DNA of 32,519 nucleotides from an uncultured Bacteroidia bacterium (GCA_937995505.1 CALKJV010000097.1:1-32519), one strand, 5' to 3'. Positions 16,241 to 25,064 are shown, numbered from the stretch's first letter. Program-made: numbers and translations. Notes: a model not told the origin generated them from the sequence alone.

Positions 16241-17045
16241 CCACTTTCGTGAGACGCTGGAGTATATTCGGCGGTACTTTACTGGCGAAGTAGAAGTTGG
16301 TATCGTTTTAGGTACAGGGCTGGGCCGCCTCGCCGAAGCTATAGAAAAAGAACACCAACTCGCCTATAACTTCATTCCCCACTTTCCTATCAGCACCGTA
16401 GAAAGTCATTTTGGGCGCTTGATCTTCGGTCGCCTAGGCGGGAAGCGTGTGGTCGCCATGCAAGGGCGCTTCCACTACTATGAGGGGTATAGCATGTACC
16501 AAATCACCTACCCCATTCGGATTATGAAGCTTCTCGGTGCCCACACCCTCCTGCTCTCTAATGCAGCAGGCGCTGTCAACCTCTCCTATCAGATGGGCGA
16601 CCTGATGATTATTCGCGACCATATCAATCTACTCCCTGAAAATCCCCTTCGCGGTATAAACTTAGACCAATTAGGGCCGCGCTTCCCTGACATGAGCGCG
16701 CCTTACCATCCCGAGCTTATCCAGAAGGCCCGAGCCATAGCCCAGCGTCTCCAAGTGCCTCTACATGAAGGGGTTTATGCCGCCGTATCCGGCCCTAACT
16801 TAGAAACCCGCGCCGAATACCGTTATCTACGCATCATTGGCGCTGATGTCGTTGGTATGTCTACCGTACCCGAGTGCATCGTCGCAAACCACATGGGCAT
16901 GCGGGTCTTTGCCATGTCTATCATCACGGATATTGGCGACCCAGACAACCTGCGCCCCGTCTCCTTAGAGGAAATCATCCATGTCGCAAATCAAGCCGAG
17001 CCTAAGCTCACCCAAATCTTTACGGAGTTGATACGCTCTCTTTAG
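16218..17045 (+). CDS. Purine nucleoside phosphorylase, trimeric PNP type
   Basis: PNP cleaves purine ribonucleosides and deoxyribonucleosides with phosphate for base salvage. The 275-aa sequence follows the trimeric class: VGIVLGTGLGRLAEAI, then GRFHYYEGYSMYQITYPIRIMK, LLLSNAAGAVN, YAAVSGPNLETRAEYRY and VGMSTVPECIVANHMGM. The phosphate- and purine-binding elements are all there. It overlaps lpxK by 23 nt and touches the downstream porin gene by one base (TAGTG), so the three genes look like one transcript. Nothing in the sequence is unusual. Confidence 0.96.
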   Translation: MTTPEAYSHFRETLEYIRRYFTGEVEVGIVLGTGLGRLAEAIEKEHQLAYNFIPHFPISTVESHFGRLIFGRLGGKRVVAMQGRFHYYEGYSMYQITYPIRIMKLLGAHTLLLSNAAGAVNLSYQMGDLMIIRDHINLLPENPLRGINLDQLGPRFPDMSAPYHPELIQKARAIAQRLQVPLHEGVYAAVSGPNLETRAEYRYLRIIGADVVGMSTVPECIVANHMGMRVFAMSIITDIGDPDNLRPVSLEEIIHVANQAEPKLTQIFTELIRSL

Positions 17046-18904
17046 TGGTGCCTATCTGCCTTACCCTTTCTAGGGCTCTCTCTCTGGGCGCGGGGGATCG
17101 GCGCAAACCTCCTCCTAGGGACTATCAGCTTAGAGGGGGCGGAGGCCTCTGGGGGCTACTTGGAAGGACTCTCTGGGGAATTGGGGCCCTTCTCTCTGCG
17201 CAAAACACCCAAATACTAGACGGGGTAGCCGACACGGCAGGACACCCTCCCGTGTACCAACCCGCGTATTTTCCTTGGTACGACCCGACGGATACTTTTG
17301 CTGGGCTAGTGCTGCGAGCAGGACCTCTCAAGCCCTACCTACGGTGGCAATACGGTGCACCTCTCTATGAGGAAACTGCCACCGCCTTTCCGCCCCTCTC
17401 TCAAACGCCCTATCTCTTGCGCAGCTTGCCTTTAGTGAAAACTAGCAAGCCTTACACTCGGGTGCGCTTCGACCAGTCAAGCCGCCGTACGCAGCTCCTC
17501 TCCGTGTACCACGCTCAGTACGTCCGTTCTGCGAAGCAGCCCTTAGAGGGCGGTTTGAGTACAGCTTATCGCCGCCGTACCCGAGAAGGGGAATACCTTA
17601 GTGAAACGGTAGACCATTACGGCGTTGGGATAGGAGGCTTTGTACGGTGGCGAGAACAGTTGTCGCTTCGCGCCGAAACAGGCTGGAATCAGCTCCAAGA
17701 TCTCTTCCATGGGGGCATCCTCTATGATACGACCCGCTCTCCGTGGACGGCGTTTGAGAAGCAAAGTCAACGCGTGCGTATCTCGGGGCTTCGTTGGCGT
17801 CGCTGGTATCGCTACCTGCGTGGGGAAGCCGCTCTCAAGCTTACCCCGACCCTCTGGTTGCAACTGGAGGCCAGACTCACCGAAGACCGCCTACAATCGG
17901 AAAGTCCCTCTCCCCAAATACCACTCTCACCTTTCTGGGGAGATAGCACTGAGCTGCGGTGGGGCATTCGCCAGAAAGAACAAACCGTAGCCGTCTCGCT
18001 CCACGAGACTACAAGAGGCTATCTACGCGCAGGAACCGAAAGGCTCCAATTGGATACCGACACGATCTTCCTGCCCTGGGAGCTCAGAAGCTTTCTGGTA
18101 GAAGGAGGGCTTTGGCTGGGGGCTTTGCACCTATCAGGCCGATATCAATGGTGGCTTCAGACAAGCAGTCCCCAAGCCCGCAAGGAAGCCTCAGCCGTAT
18201 GGCACAGGGGCTCCTATGAGCTAGGGGTAGCCTATCAATCTCAACCCCTCCCATGGATAGCCTATCAGGCCCAGTTTTGGCGGGCGAACTTTCCCCCTAA
18301 CGAGACCCGTACCCGCTTTTGGGCGGCCTATCGCTTGGGAGAAGGCGACTCCACTCTCCCACCGCTGCAGCTCACTGCATGGGGCAGCCTTTGGAAGCCT
18401 GCTTGGCTCTGGAACGCTCCTCCGCGTGCGGGGGATGGATTCTGGGGCTATGGCCTGACCCTCCAAGGCGGCAAACAGGGCCGCCTCGTGGGCTTACTCA
18501 GTGGACTCACCCTCCAAGCCCTCACACCCCAGGACCCTACGGATCGCCCCTGGACCGAAGTTCTCCCCCTTCTAAGTGGATGGATGCAGGTCTTTTTGCG
18601 GTGGCAACTGCCGGAGAAACCCCCTGTCTATCAGCTCGGGGCACGCATATCCGGTTTCACTCCATTTCGGCTTTTAGGGCTGGAGCCCCATTTCGCTACC
18701 CCTTACTGGGGCAATTTCCCGCGTCAGCCAGCTTATGTATGGCTAGATCCCTACTTCATAGTGCACATTCGGCGCGTAATGGTCTATCTGCGCGTAGAGC
18801 ACGCAACAGAGGGAGTTTTGGCGCAAGGGTATTACCTGATGGCGTGGTATCCGATGCCGGGTCGCGCCTTTTCTTTCGGGGTGCAGTGGGATATCTATAA
18901 CTGA
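17045..18904 (+). CDS. Putative porin-type outer-membrane beta-barrel protein
   Basis: This is a predicted outer-membrane barrel of the Bacteroidota putative-porin group (Porin_10-like). The protein consists almost wholly of amphipathic strands rich in Trp, Tyr, Arg and Leu. The ending, YYLMAWYPMPGRAFSFGVQWDIYN without its first residues, resembles the family's final strands (YPMPGRxF then GVxW). A signal-peptide-like stretch LLGRTLWGIGALLSAQ lies at about 38-53, preceded by a basic, Gly-rich segment. The start is uncertain: the GTG at 17045 overlaps the PNP stop by one base, and no ATG lies between it and the signal peptide. At 619 aa it is within the family's range. Its 3' end overlaps the convergent aminotransferase by 10 nt. 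Substrate is unknown. Confidence 0.75.
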   Translation: MVPICLTLSRALSLGAGDRRKPPPRDYQLRGGGGLWGLLGRTLWGIGALLSAQNTQILDGVADTAGHPPVYQPAYFPWYDPTDTFAGLVLRAGPLKPYLRWQYGAPLYEETATAFPPLSQTPYLLRSLPLVKTSKPYTRVRFDQSSRRTQLLSVYHAQYVRSAKQPLEGGLSTAYRRRTREGEYLSETVDHYGVGIGGFVRWREQLSLRAETGWNQLQDLFHGGILYDTTRSPWTAFEKQSQRVRISGLRWRRWYRYLRGEAALKLTPTLWLQLEARLTEDRLQSESPSPQIPLSPFWGDSTELRWGIRQKEQTVAVSLHETTRGYLRAGTERLQLDTDTIFLPWELRSFLVEGGLWLGALHLSGRYQWWLQTSSPQARKEASAVWHRGSYELGVAYQSQPLPWIAYQAQFWRANFPPNETRTRFWAAYRLGEGDSTLPPLQLTAWGSLWKPAWLWNAPPRAGDGFWGYGLTLQGGKQGRLVGLLSGLTLQALTPQDPTDRPWTEVLPLLSGWMQVFLRWQLPEKPPVYQLGARISGFTPFRLLGLEPHFATPYWGNFPRQPAYVWLDPYFIVHIRRVMVYLRVEHATEGVLAQGYYLMAWYPMPGRAFSFGVQWDIYN

Positions 18905-19965
18905 AGCACTTCCAGCAGCTCTTCAAAAGCCGCATCAGGAAGGGCAGGGAAATTAGCTATGCGAAAGAAGAGGTCTTTCTGCTCGCCGTAGCCCCAGCCC
19001 AGATAAAGCCCCTCCGCCTCAGCTCGGCTACGGAGCTTCTGGCCTATTTCTGCACTAGGCCAGCGCAGCGCTAATACGGTAGGCGAACGGTACTCTTGCC
19101 TCTGTAGTGGGGGAAAGCCCCGTTCCTCCAAAGCCTTATAGAGCCTGTCAGCTCGGGCGCGCAGGGTCGCTTCTCCTCCCTGCACAGGGGGGCGCTGTGG
19201 AAGGCCTTCTGCGAGGAGATATAGGCCAATGAGGTTGGGCGTGAAAGGCGGTTCGTGGGCTTCGGCCCGCTGAATAAGCCGACTAAGGGAATTGTAACGC
19301 AGGGCTGGAAGCTCACGCATCTCTCGTCGGGCCTCTGGTCCCAGGGCTACCACGGCTAGCCCCGGCGGTAACCCAAAGCCTTTCTGTACAGAAGCAAAGA
19401 CTATATCCACTTGCTCCCACGGCAGGGAGATAGCCCCTAGGCTGCTGGTCGCATCTACCGCAGTAAGCGCCCGAGGAAAGGCCTCGCGCAGAAACCGCCA
19501 CTCCGGAAGGGTAGCCCCTACCGAGGTTTCTACCTGTACTATCCCTACAAAGCCCACGCTCGCGTACTTCTGGGCTATGCTTTCGCGTTGAGAGGGCCAG
19601 GGCTGCTCAGGGGAAATAGCTACCCGATACGCAAAGCCAGAGGCAGCCGCCTGGAGCCCGTACCACCTTTCGCCAAAAGCGCCCTGCGTGAGGTGCAGAC
19701 TCGCCTGCTCTGCCGTAGCATCTACCAGCACTTGCCAGGCCTCTGTCGCCGAACTGACAAAAAACACCAGCCACCCTTCTGGCAAGCCTAAGTGCTCTGC
19801 AACGGCCAACTGCGCCCGAGCAAAAAGGCTTTTCCAGACAGGATCGCGGTGATACCGAGAAAAAAGCCCCTCCGCCAAAGCTCGCTGTAAAAGCGGCTCT
19901 ACTTGGGGATGCAGTTGCGACGGACCCGGCTGGAAGGAATACCGAATCTTCACCGCAGCGTCCAC
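18895..19965 (-). CDS. Class-V PLP-dependent aminotransferase, phosphoserine-aminotransferase-like
   Basis: The fold is that of class-V aminotransferases related to SerC, which makes 3-phosphoserine. Evidence is FQPGPSQLHPQV near the N-terminus, FFVSSATEAW for cofactor phosphate binding, D171 in TAVDATSSLGA, and the PLP lysine K195 in SVQKGFGLPPGLAVV. The middle segments diverge from classic SerC, so the substrate could be phosphoserine or another 2-oxo-acid pair. The start codon is GTG at 19965; a second GTG at 19953 would give MKIRYSFQPGPS and is equally plausible. It is downstream of echA on the same strand, with 57 nt between them, and convergent with the porin gene. No partner serA or serB is in the window. 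Confidence 0.83.
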   Translation of the reverse strand: MDAAVKIRYSFQPGPSQLHPQVEPLLQRALAEGLFSRYHRDPVWKSLFARAQLAVAEHLGLPEGWLVFFVSSATEAWQVLVDATAEQASLHLTQGAFGERWYGLQAAASGFAYRVAISPEQPWPSQRESIAQKYASVGFVGIVQVETSVGATLPEWRFLREAFPRALTAVDATSSLGAISLPWEQVDIVFASVQKGFGLPPGLAVVALGPEARREMRELPALRYNSLSRLIQRAEAHEPPFTPNLIGLYLLAEGLPQRPPVQGGEATLRARADRLYKALEERGFPPLQRQEYRSPTVLALRWPSAEIGQKLRSRAEAEGLYLGWGYGEQKDLFFRIANFPALPDAAFEELLEVLQL

Positions 19966-19993
19966 ACTCCTAATAATAAGTAAAATCCTTGTT

Positions 19994-20019
19994 CTCCGCC
20001 AGGCGGCGAGAGCGCGGAG
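19994..20019 (-). repeat. Inverted repeat between echA and the aminotransferase, possible weak terminator
   Basis: A perfect 6-bp inverted repeat CTCCGC...GCGGAG encloses 14 nt that can form a smaller GC-rich stem (CCGC...GCGG). It lies just after the echA stop on the minus strand. It is followed by AACAAGGATTTTACTTATT, which is only weakly T-rich, so termination is uncertain. Confidence 0.3.
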
Positions 20020-20022
20020 CGT

Positions 20023-20796
20023 TTATTTCCCTTGCCAGGTAGCGGCGCGCTTCTCCATAAAGGCTCGCATGCCTTCTTTCTGATCCTCTGTGGCGAAAAG
20101 TAAATAGAAGTTTCGCCGCTCAAAGTGCAGCCCTTCTTCCAGCGAGAGCTCGTAGACTTTGTTGATAGACTGTTTTGCGAGCTGTACGGCGAGGGGGGGC
20201 ATGGCGGCGATTTCAGCAGCGAGCTTCAAGGCCTCTTCTAGGTATAGCTCCACAGGTACCACCCGGCTCACAAGTCCCCAGGCCTCGGCTTGCTGGGCGG
20301 AAAAGAAGCGGCCCGTAAGCACATACTCCATTGCGCGGGATTTGCCGATAGCCCGAGTAAGGCGCTGCGTACCCCCAGCCCCTGGGATAACCCCTATCTT
20401 TATTTCCGGCTGTCCAAACTGCGCCGTCTCACTAGCTATAATGATATCGCATAGCATGGCCAGCTCACAGCCGCCGCCTAAGGCATAACCGCTTACAGCA
20501 GCAATGAGCGGTTTTTTGAGGCGTTTGATCTGGTCCCATCGCTGAAACTGGTCCAGCTTGAGCATATCTACGGCGCTGTCGCTTGCCATCTCCTTGATGT
20601 CTGCGCCCGCTGCAAAGGCGCGTTCGTTGCCTGTAAGCACGATGGCTCGTACGCTTTCCTCTTGGTCCAAGGCCAGAAGAGTATCTGTTAGCTGAGCTAC
20701 TAAGGCGCGATTGAGGGCATTGAGGCTCTCAGGACGGTTGAGCCGCACTAAGGCCACCCCCGGCCGTACCTCGCGTTCCACAATAAGCACTTCCAT
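20023..20796 (-). CDS. Enoyl-CoA hydratase / crotonase-family protein
   Basis: The protein belongs to the crotonase family and most resembles enoyl-CoA hydratases, which hydrate 2-enoyl-CoA in fatty-acid or butyryl-CoA metabolism. The oxyanion-hole segments are FAAGADIKEM at about 61-70 and YALGGGCELAMLCD at about 104-117. Both catalytic glutamates are present: E111 (GGGCE) and E131 (GQPEIKIGVIPGAGGTQR). The 257-aa length is standard. I chose the ATG at 20796 because a TATTTTTG box lies 4 nt upstream and family members begin near here; an ATG at 20847 would lie upstream of this promoter. It is divergent from the DUF4175 gene. The precise acyl substrate cannot be read. Confidence 0.92.
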   Translation of the reverse strand: MEVLIVEREVRPGVALVRLNRPESLNALNRALVAQLTDTLLALDQEESVRAIVLTGNERAFAAGADIKEMASDSAVDMLKLDQFQRWDQIKRLKKPLIAAVSGYALGGGCELAMLCDIIIASETAQFGQPEIKIGVIPGAGGTQRLTRAIGKSRAMEYVLTGRFFSAQQAEAWGLVSRVVPVELYLEEALKLAAEIAAMPPLAVQLAKQSINKVYELSLEEGLHFERRNFYLLFATEDQKEGMRAFMEKRAATWQGK

Positions 20797-20800
20797 GCCG

Positions 20801-20808
20801 CAAAAATA
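20801..20808 (-). promoter_or_regulatory. Bacteroidota -7 box for the enoyl-CoA hydratase gene (TATTTTTG)
   Basis: TATTTTTG on the minus strand lies 4 nt before the ATG at 20796, a full match to TAnnTTTG. The implied transcript is leaderless. Confidence 0.5.
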
Positions 20809-20867
20809 CCCCAAACCCGCCACCCTTTGCCCAGGGCCATTTTCCACTAAGTATGCACAAAGCTTTG

Positions 20868-20875
20868 TATCTTTG
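20868..20875 (+). promoter_or_regulatory. Bacteroidota -7 box for the DUF4175 operon (TATCTTTG)
   Basis: TATCTTTG lies 12 nt before the ATG at 20888 and probably drives the long operon DUF4175, anti-sigma ATPase, ybeY, mnmG, EnvC-like and prmC. It fixes the DUF4175 start at 20888. Confidence 0.5.
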
Positions 20876-20887
20876 TTTGCACAATCT

Positions 20888-23800
20888 ATGGGGTTCTCCT
20901 TGCGTGAGCGGCTTATCGCCTTCCGAGCAAAATACTACCGAGTCCAGATCTTGCGGGGCATTTTCCTGGTGGGATTATGGAGTGTGGGATGCTTTGTGCT
21001 CTTTGCGCTTTCGGAAGGGCTTTTCTGGTGGGAAGTACCGGTTCGGCTCTTTTTATGGGCTATCTGGGTTGGTGGGAGCCTCTTCGCCGTAGGCCGATGG
21101 ATTCTGTACCCTCTACTTCAGTACGGCTTGCGCTTGCGGGGTTACCTTTCGGATGAAGAAGCCGCTCGCTGGATTGGCCGCCGCCTTCCTGAAGTGCGAG
21201 ACAAACTCCTCAATGCCCTCCAGCTTAGCCGGCAGGATATTTCCGAGAACGCCGCCATCGCCCTGGCCATTGAAGAGCGCATGCGGCAGCTTACTGTAAT
21301 TCCCTGGGAGCTTTCGCTGCCGCAGCGAGAGGTACGTCGGTATGCCTTAATTTTCTTGTTAATCACAGCCGGAGCGGCTGGGCTATGGCTCGCCAGCCCC
21401 ACGACCTTCCGTGGGGGGACTTTCCGGTTGCTGCGTCCCAATCAGGTTTTCGCTCGCCCCCTACCCTACACCCTCTCTCTCGTAGGTATCCGCCCCTTCT
21501 ACCGCCAAGGCGAACCTTTAGAAGCTATTATCCTTCTCTCCGGCGAGAAGCTCCCCGCTCAACTGTACGCAGTAGGGGCTACGGGCCCTCTACCCCTGCG
21601 CCGAGAGTCTCCGTCCCGATATGCGCTCTCATTGCCGTCCGTACAGGAGAGTTTCCTTCTGCGGATAGAAACTGAAGGGCAGCTCCTAGGCAGCTACCCC
21701 ATCACGGTGCATCGACCACCTGTACTTCGCAACTTCACCCTCCGCTGTGAATACCCTACTTATACCCGACTCGCCCCCGACACGCTCTCACAACCCATAG
21801 CACGCGTGCTGTATGGGTCTTACCTCTCGGTACAATTTGACATAGAGAGCGAACGCCCCTACCAATTAGAGGCGGAAGGCCTTTCCCTCCGTTCGTCAGG
21901 CGCTACTAGATGGACCGGAAAGCTACTCGCTGCAAGCTCAAATAGCTACGCTCTCATTGTGCGCGACTCCCTTTTTAGCGATACGCTCCGACTCACTGTG
22001 GAAGTGTATCCCGATTATCATCCTTCTGTGCAGCTATTTAGTGAGTGGTTCAATGCCGAGACCTGGGAACAGGGCCTTCGCATGCGGCTTATGGATGATT
22101 TTGGGTTCACTCGGGCCATGCTGTGGTACCGCATAGCTGAAAGTCCAACCCCAAGCCGGGTGCAAGAGCAGTTTCGGGCGAAGCCCCTCTCTATCTCGAC
22201 CGAAGCTTCGCAAGAGAAGTTTTATTCCATCGCTTGGCAGAGCTTAGGGATCCAGACCGGCGATAAGGTGGAATACTATGTAGAAGCCTGGGATAATGAC
22301 GCTCTGCGGGGTCCCAAGTCTAGCCGAAGCATTCTTTACACCTTAGAGCCTACCAATGACGCCCAAAAGCAGGAGATTTTTGCCCAGCTACAAGACTCCC
22401 TACTAAGCGAGCTTCAGAAAATTCATGATAAACTAAAAGAACTTGCCTCTACATCGGATTTATCTAGGAAACTTCGTGAGACTACGGCCCTATCTGAGCA
22501 GTTTCGTTCGGTACGCAGTGAGCTTCGAGCTTTACAGCGGTTAGCCGCTGAGCAGCAGCTATACACGCCCGAGCTTTTAGAGCGTATGCGACAGCTGGAG
22601 AAGGTTTTAGAGTCTATTGACCCGCAGCGGCCCGAACGCTTACTCTCACAGCTCCTGCAGCCCCAATCCGATAGCCTGCGGCGCAGCCAGCTGCAGGAGG
22701 AATTGGAGCGAGCCTACCGAGAGTGGGAAGAGAAGATGGCGCGTTTAGAGGCGCTCTCCCCTCAGTACCAGCAGGAACGGAAGTTAGAGGAGCTCATGAC
22801 GCGTCTTTCGGAGCTTTCCGAGCGCCAACAGGGTCTTGCAAAGCTACCTGACTCACTTCAGCATCAGCCAGGGACACAGGGACCGCAAGAGCGCCTTCTA
22901 GAAGAGACCCAGCAGCTGCGCCGGCAGGTAGACTCCCTTCGTCAGCAGACGCCAGAAAGCGCTCTACGAGACAGCCTCGGCCGTTCCGTCCAGTACCTTC
23001 AAGACGCGCTGAAGTCCATGCAAAAATCTCTTGAGCAAATGCAGCAAGGGGGTTCCCCACAGGAAGCCCAGCAAAATGCTGCGCAAAACTTAGAGCGAGC
23101 GCTTTCGGCGATGGACCAGGGGCAGCAGCAGGCTCAAAGCTCCCAAGAGGCAGAAGAGTACGAAGCTCTGCGCCTCCTCCTCAAGGGTATCCTTTCTCTC
23201 TCTTTCCGTCAAGAAGAAGCCCGAAAAAAAGCCCAGGAAAGTGCGCCCTTCCTTGCGAGTGCTAAGCCGCTGGTGCAAGAGCAGCTCGCTATTCGGCGGG
23301 ATTACGCTCAGGTGCAGGAAACTCTATTTGCTCTGGCAGGGCGATCACCAGTGATTGAAGAAGCTATTTTAGACTTACTGCGGGATATGGATCGGTACTT
23401 TCGGGGGCTATCGTTTCAGGAGGCGGAGCCGCTTATGCGGCGCCAGCAGTACATCCTGCAAGGGCTCAATCGGCTAGCCAATCTTATGACAGAGCTTTTA
23501 GCGCAGTTAGAGGAGAATCAGCGTAATCGGCAGCAGAGGGCAGGGGGAGGGGCTTGTCAGCGGCCGTTTCGGGTGCGGCGGAAAGGCCAAGCAGGTCAAC
23601 CCAGTAGCAGCCCGCAGAAATCACAGGGGCAATCCTCCAGACCTCAGCCGGGCCCTAAAAAGGAAGGGCAAGCCCCTTCGCTCCAACAGCTCCAGCAGCA
23701 GCTCAATGAGGCTCTAGACCGGGCCCTCCAGCCCAACCCTGCCTCTGAGAATCCAGGGGGGATTTCCCCCAGCGAACGGGCACGGCTCTCGGCCCAACAA

Positions 23801-24166
23801 GAGCTCATACGGTTACAACTCCAAGAGCGCCTCCGTCAAAGCCCCGGCGACGCTGGTCAGCTCCAGCAGCTTATTGAAGACATGCAGAAGGCCGAAAAGG
23901 AAATTTTAGGAGGTTCGCTCACCCGAGACCGGCTCCTACGCCAGCAGCAAATTCTCACGCGCCTTTTAGATTACGAACGCTCTCAGCGCGAAAGGGAAAT
24001 AGATCCCACGCGCGAGTCGCGTACAGCCCAGCAGTTTTTCCAACGCACGACAGGTATCTATCCCATTCCCAGCGCTAAGCCTACCCCAGCAACCAGTACA
24101 CCAGCCCTTTGGTTGTATCAGCTACCGTATCAGCGCCTAATTGAAACTTACTTTCAAACGCCATGA
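20888..24166 (+). CDS. DUF4175-family large membrane-anchored coiled-coil protein
   Basis: This is a large inner-membrane protein of unknown function, typical of Bacteroidota and labelled DUF4175. Length is 1,092 aa from the ATG at 20888; the frame extends upstream to 20711, but that part is antisense to echA and precedes the promoter. Three transmembrane helices lie at about 22-43, 52-77 and 151-169. A beta-rich periplasmic part covers about 190-500. From about residue 540 the protein is a long Gln-, Glu- and Arg-rich coiled coil (for example LQQLQQQLNEALDRALQ). A low-complexity Ser/Gln/Pro/Gly linker lies at about 880-930. No catalytic motif is visible. It ends in an ATGA overlap with the anti-sigma-type ATPase gene. 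Confidence 0.8.
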   Translation: MGFSLRERLIAFRAKYYRVQILRGIFLVGLWSVGCFVLFALSEGLFWWEVPVRLFLWAIWVGGSLFAVGRWILYPLLQYGLRLRGYLSDEEAARWIGRRLPEVRDKLLNALQLSRQDISENAAIALAIEERMRQLTVIPWELSLPQREVRRYALIFLLITAGAAGLWLASPTTFRGGTFRLLRPNQVFARPLPYTLSLVGIRPFYRQGEPLEAIILLSGEKLPAQLYAVGATGPLPLRRESPSRYALSLPSVQESFLLRIETEGQLLGSYPITVHRPPVLRNFTLRCEYPTYTRLAPDTLSQPIARVLYGSYLSVQFDIESERPYQLEAEGLSLRSSGATRWTGKLLAASSNSYALIVRDSLFSDTLRLTVEVYPDYHPSVQLFSEWFNAETWEQGLRMRLMDDFGFTRAMLWYRIAESPTPSRVQEQFRAKPLSISTEASQEKFYSIAWQSLGIQTGDKVEYYVEAWDNDALRGPKSSRSILYTLEPTNDAQKQEIFAQLQDSLLSELQKIHDKLKELASTSDLSRKLRETTALSEQFRSVRSELRALQRLAAEQQLYTPELLERMRQLEKVLESIDPQRPERLLSQLLQPQSDSLRRSQLQEELERAYREWEEKMARLEALSPQYQQERKLEELMTRLSELSERQQGLAKLPDSLQHQPGTQGPQERLLEETQQLRRQVDSLRQQTPESALRDSLGRSVQYLQDALKSMQKSLEQMQQGGSPQEAQQNAAQNLERALSAMDQGQQQAQSSQEAEEYEALRLLLKGILSLSFRQEEARKKAQESAPFLASAKPLVQEQLAIRRDYAQVQETLFALAGRSPVIEEAILDLLRDMDRYFRGLSFQEAEPLMRRQQYILQGLNRLANLMTELLAQLEENQRNRQQRAGGGACQRPFRVRRKGQAGQPSSSPQKSQGQSSRPQPGPKKEGQAPSLQQLQQQLNEALDRALQPNPASENPGGISPSERARLSAQQELIRLQLQERLRQSPGDAGQLQQLIEDMQKAEKEILGGSLTRDRLLRQQQILTRLLDYERSQREREIDPTRESRTAQQFFQRTTGIYPIPSAKPTPATSTPALWLYQLPYQRLIETYFQTP

Positions 24167-24591
24167 CGATCTCGACTACCCAGCAGAGCTTTTCGCACGA
24201 GGAGGTAATACGAAGCCATATTGATGAGGTGGTGCGCATAGAACCGACCTTAATTCAGATAGCCAGTAAGGTAGGTCTACCCGAGGAGCGCCAGCCGCTC
24301 TTCATCGTGGTAGTTACAGAGGCGCTCAGCAACGCTATCCTCCACGGCAATAAACAAGACCCCCAGAAATTGGTACGCTTGCATTTCTACACGCATCCTG
24401 ATCCTCCAACGCTGATAGTAAAGGTGCGAGACGAAGGAGAAGGATTTGACCCCGCAAGCCTTCCGGACCCTACCACCGAAGGAAATCTTCTCCAAGAGTC
24501 GGGGCGAGGGGTATTCTTGATGCGCAACTTAGCGGATGCGGTGGAATTCAAGGAGGGTGGGCGATGCGTGGAGCTGCACTTCCTGCTGTGA
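24163..24591 (+). CDS. Anti-sigma-factor-type ATP-binding protein (HATPase, RsbW/SpoIIAB-like)
   Basis: The 142-aa protein consists of a single GHKL ATPase domain like the serine kinases RsbW and SpoIIAB, which bind and inhibit sigma factors or phosphorylate antagonist proteins. The N-box is EALSNAILHGN at 53-63, the G1 box is DEGEGFDP at about 90-97 and the G2 box is GRGVFLMRNLAD near 120. No sensor, histidine phospho-acceptor or membrane region is present. The gene overlaps DUF4175 by 4 nt. It overlaps ybeY by 4 nt if ybeY starts at GTG 24588. No anti-anti-sigma (STAS) gene or sigma factor is in the window, so its target is unknown. Confidence 0.9.
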   Translation: MTISTTQQSFSHEEVIRSHIDEVVRIEPTLIQIASKVGLPEERQPLFIVVVTEALSNAILHGNKQDPQKLVRLHFYTHPDPPTLIVKVRDEGEGFDPASLPDPTTEGNLLQESGRGVFLMRNLADAVEFKEGGRCVELHFLL

Positions 24592-25064
24592 TAGGCTTTA
24601 GTTACGAATTCGAGCTGCGACCCTGGCGTCTACGCGCAGCGAGGCTGCACAAGGCGTGGCTTTTGCAATGCCTGGCAGTCTATGACCCAAAAAGGCGCGT
24701 GCGGAGGGCCCAGTACTACTTCGTCTCAGAGAGCACCATCACCCGCCTACACGCCCAGTACTTGGGAGAGGCCACGCCAACAGATATAATGACCTTCGGC
24801 TACCCTCTCGGAGAGGGGGTAGAAGCCGAGATCTATGTCGCCCCACAAGTGGTCTACCGACATGCTCGGGCGTACGGCACAGCGCCGGGAGAGGAGCTGC
24901 GCCGAGTGCTGGCACATGGTCTTCTACACCTTTTGGGATGGGGGGACCAGAGTGAGCCCGAAGCCCAAGCCATGCGCGCCGTAGAAGATGCCTGCCTACG
25001 CCTCTGGGGAAGAGCTGCCTCGCCGAAACCTGTTTCACATGAAACACCCAAAGTCGGAATTTGA
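24588..25064 (+). CDS. ybeY: Endoribonuclease YbeY, rRNA maturation factor
   Basis: YbeY is a zinc-dependent RNase needed for 16S rRNA 3'-end maturation and ribosome quality control. The metal site is H110-x3-H114-x5-D120 in LAHGLLHLLGWGDQSE; the segment TPTDIMTFGYPL is also typical. The third zinc histidine of E. coli YbeY is Gln here; from memory, Bacteroidota proteins commonly have Lys or another residue there. I chose GTG at 24588 because it makes a GTGA overlap with the upstream stop and gives MIGFSYEFEL, matching the family start; an ATG at 24564 would add eight unmatched residues. Length is 158 aa. The 3' end overlaps mnmG by 26 nt and holds a parS-like site. Confidence 0.9.
   Translation: MIGFSYEFELRPWRLRAARLHKAWLLQCLAVYDPKRRVRRAQYYFVSESTITRLHAQYLGEATPTDIMTFGYPLGEGVEAEIYVAPQVVYRHARAYGTAPGEELRRVLAHGLLHLLGWGDQSEPEAQAMRAVEDACLRLWGRAASPKPVSHETPKVGI
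25031..25046. promoter_or_regulatory. parS-like ParB-binding site (15 of 16 bases)
   Basis: TGTTTCACATGAAACA differs from the conserved parS sequence TGTTTCACGTGAAACA at one central base. It spans the ybeY end and the mnmG start codon, giving the peptide FHMKH in the mnmG frame. Chromosomal parS sites often lie near mnmG and the replication origin. Confidence 0.6.

Noticed and set aside
20711..20887. N-terminal extension of the DUF4175 frame
   Set aside because: It is antisense to the enoyl-CoA hydratase start and lies upstream of the TATCTTTG box; the natural start is ATG 20888.
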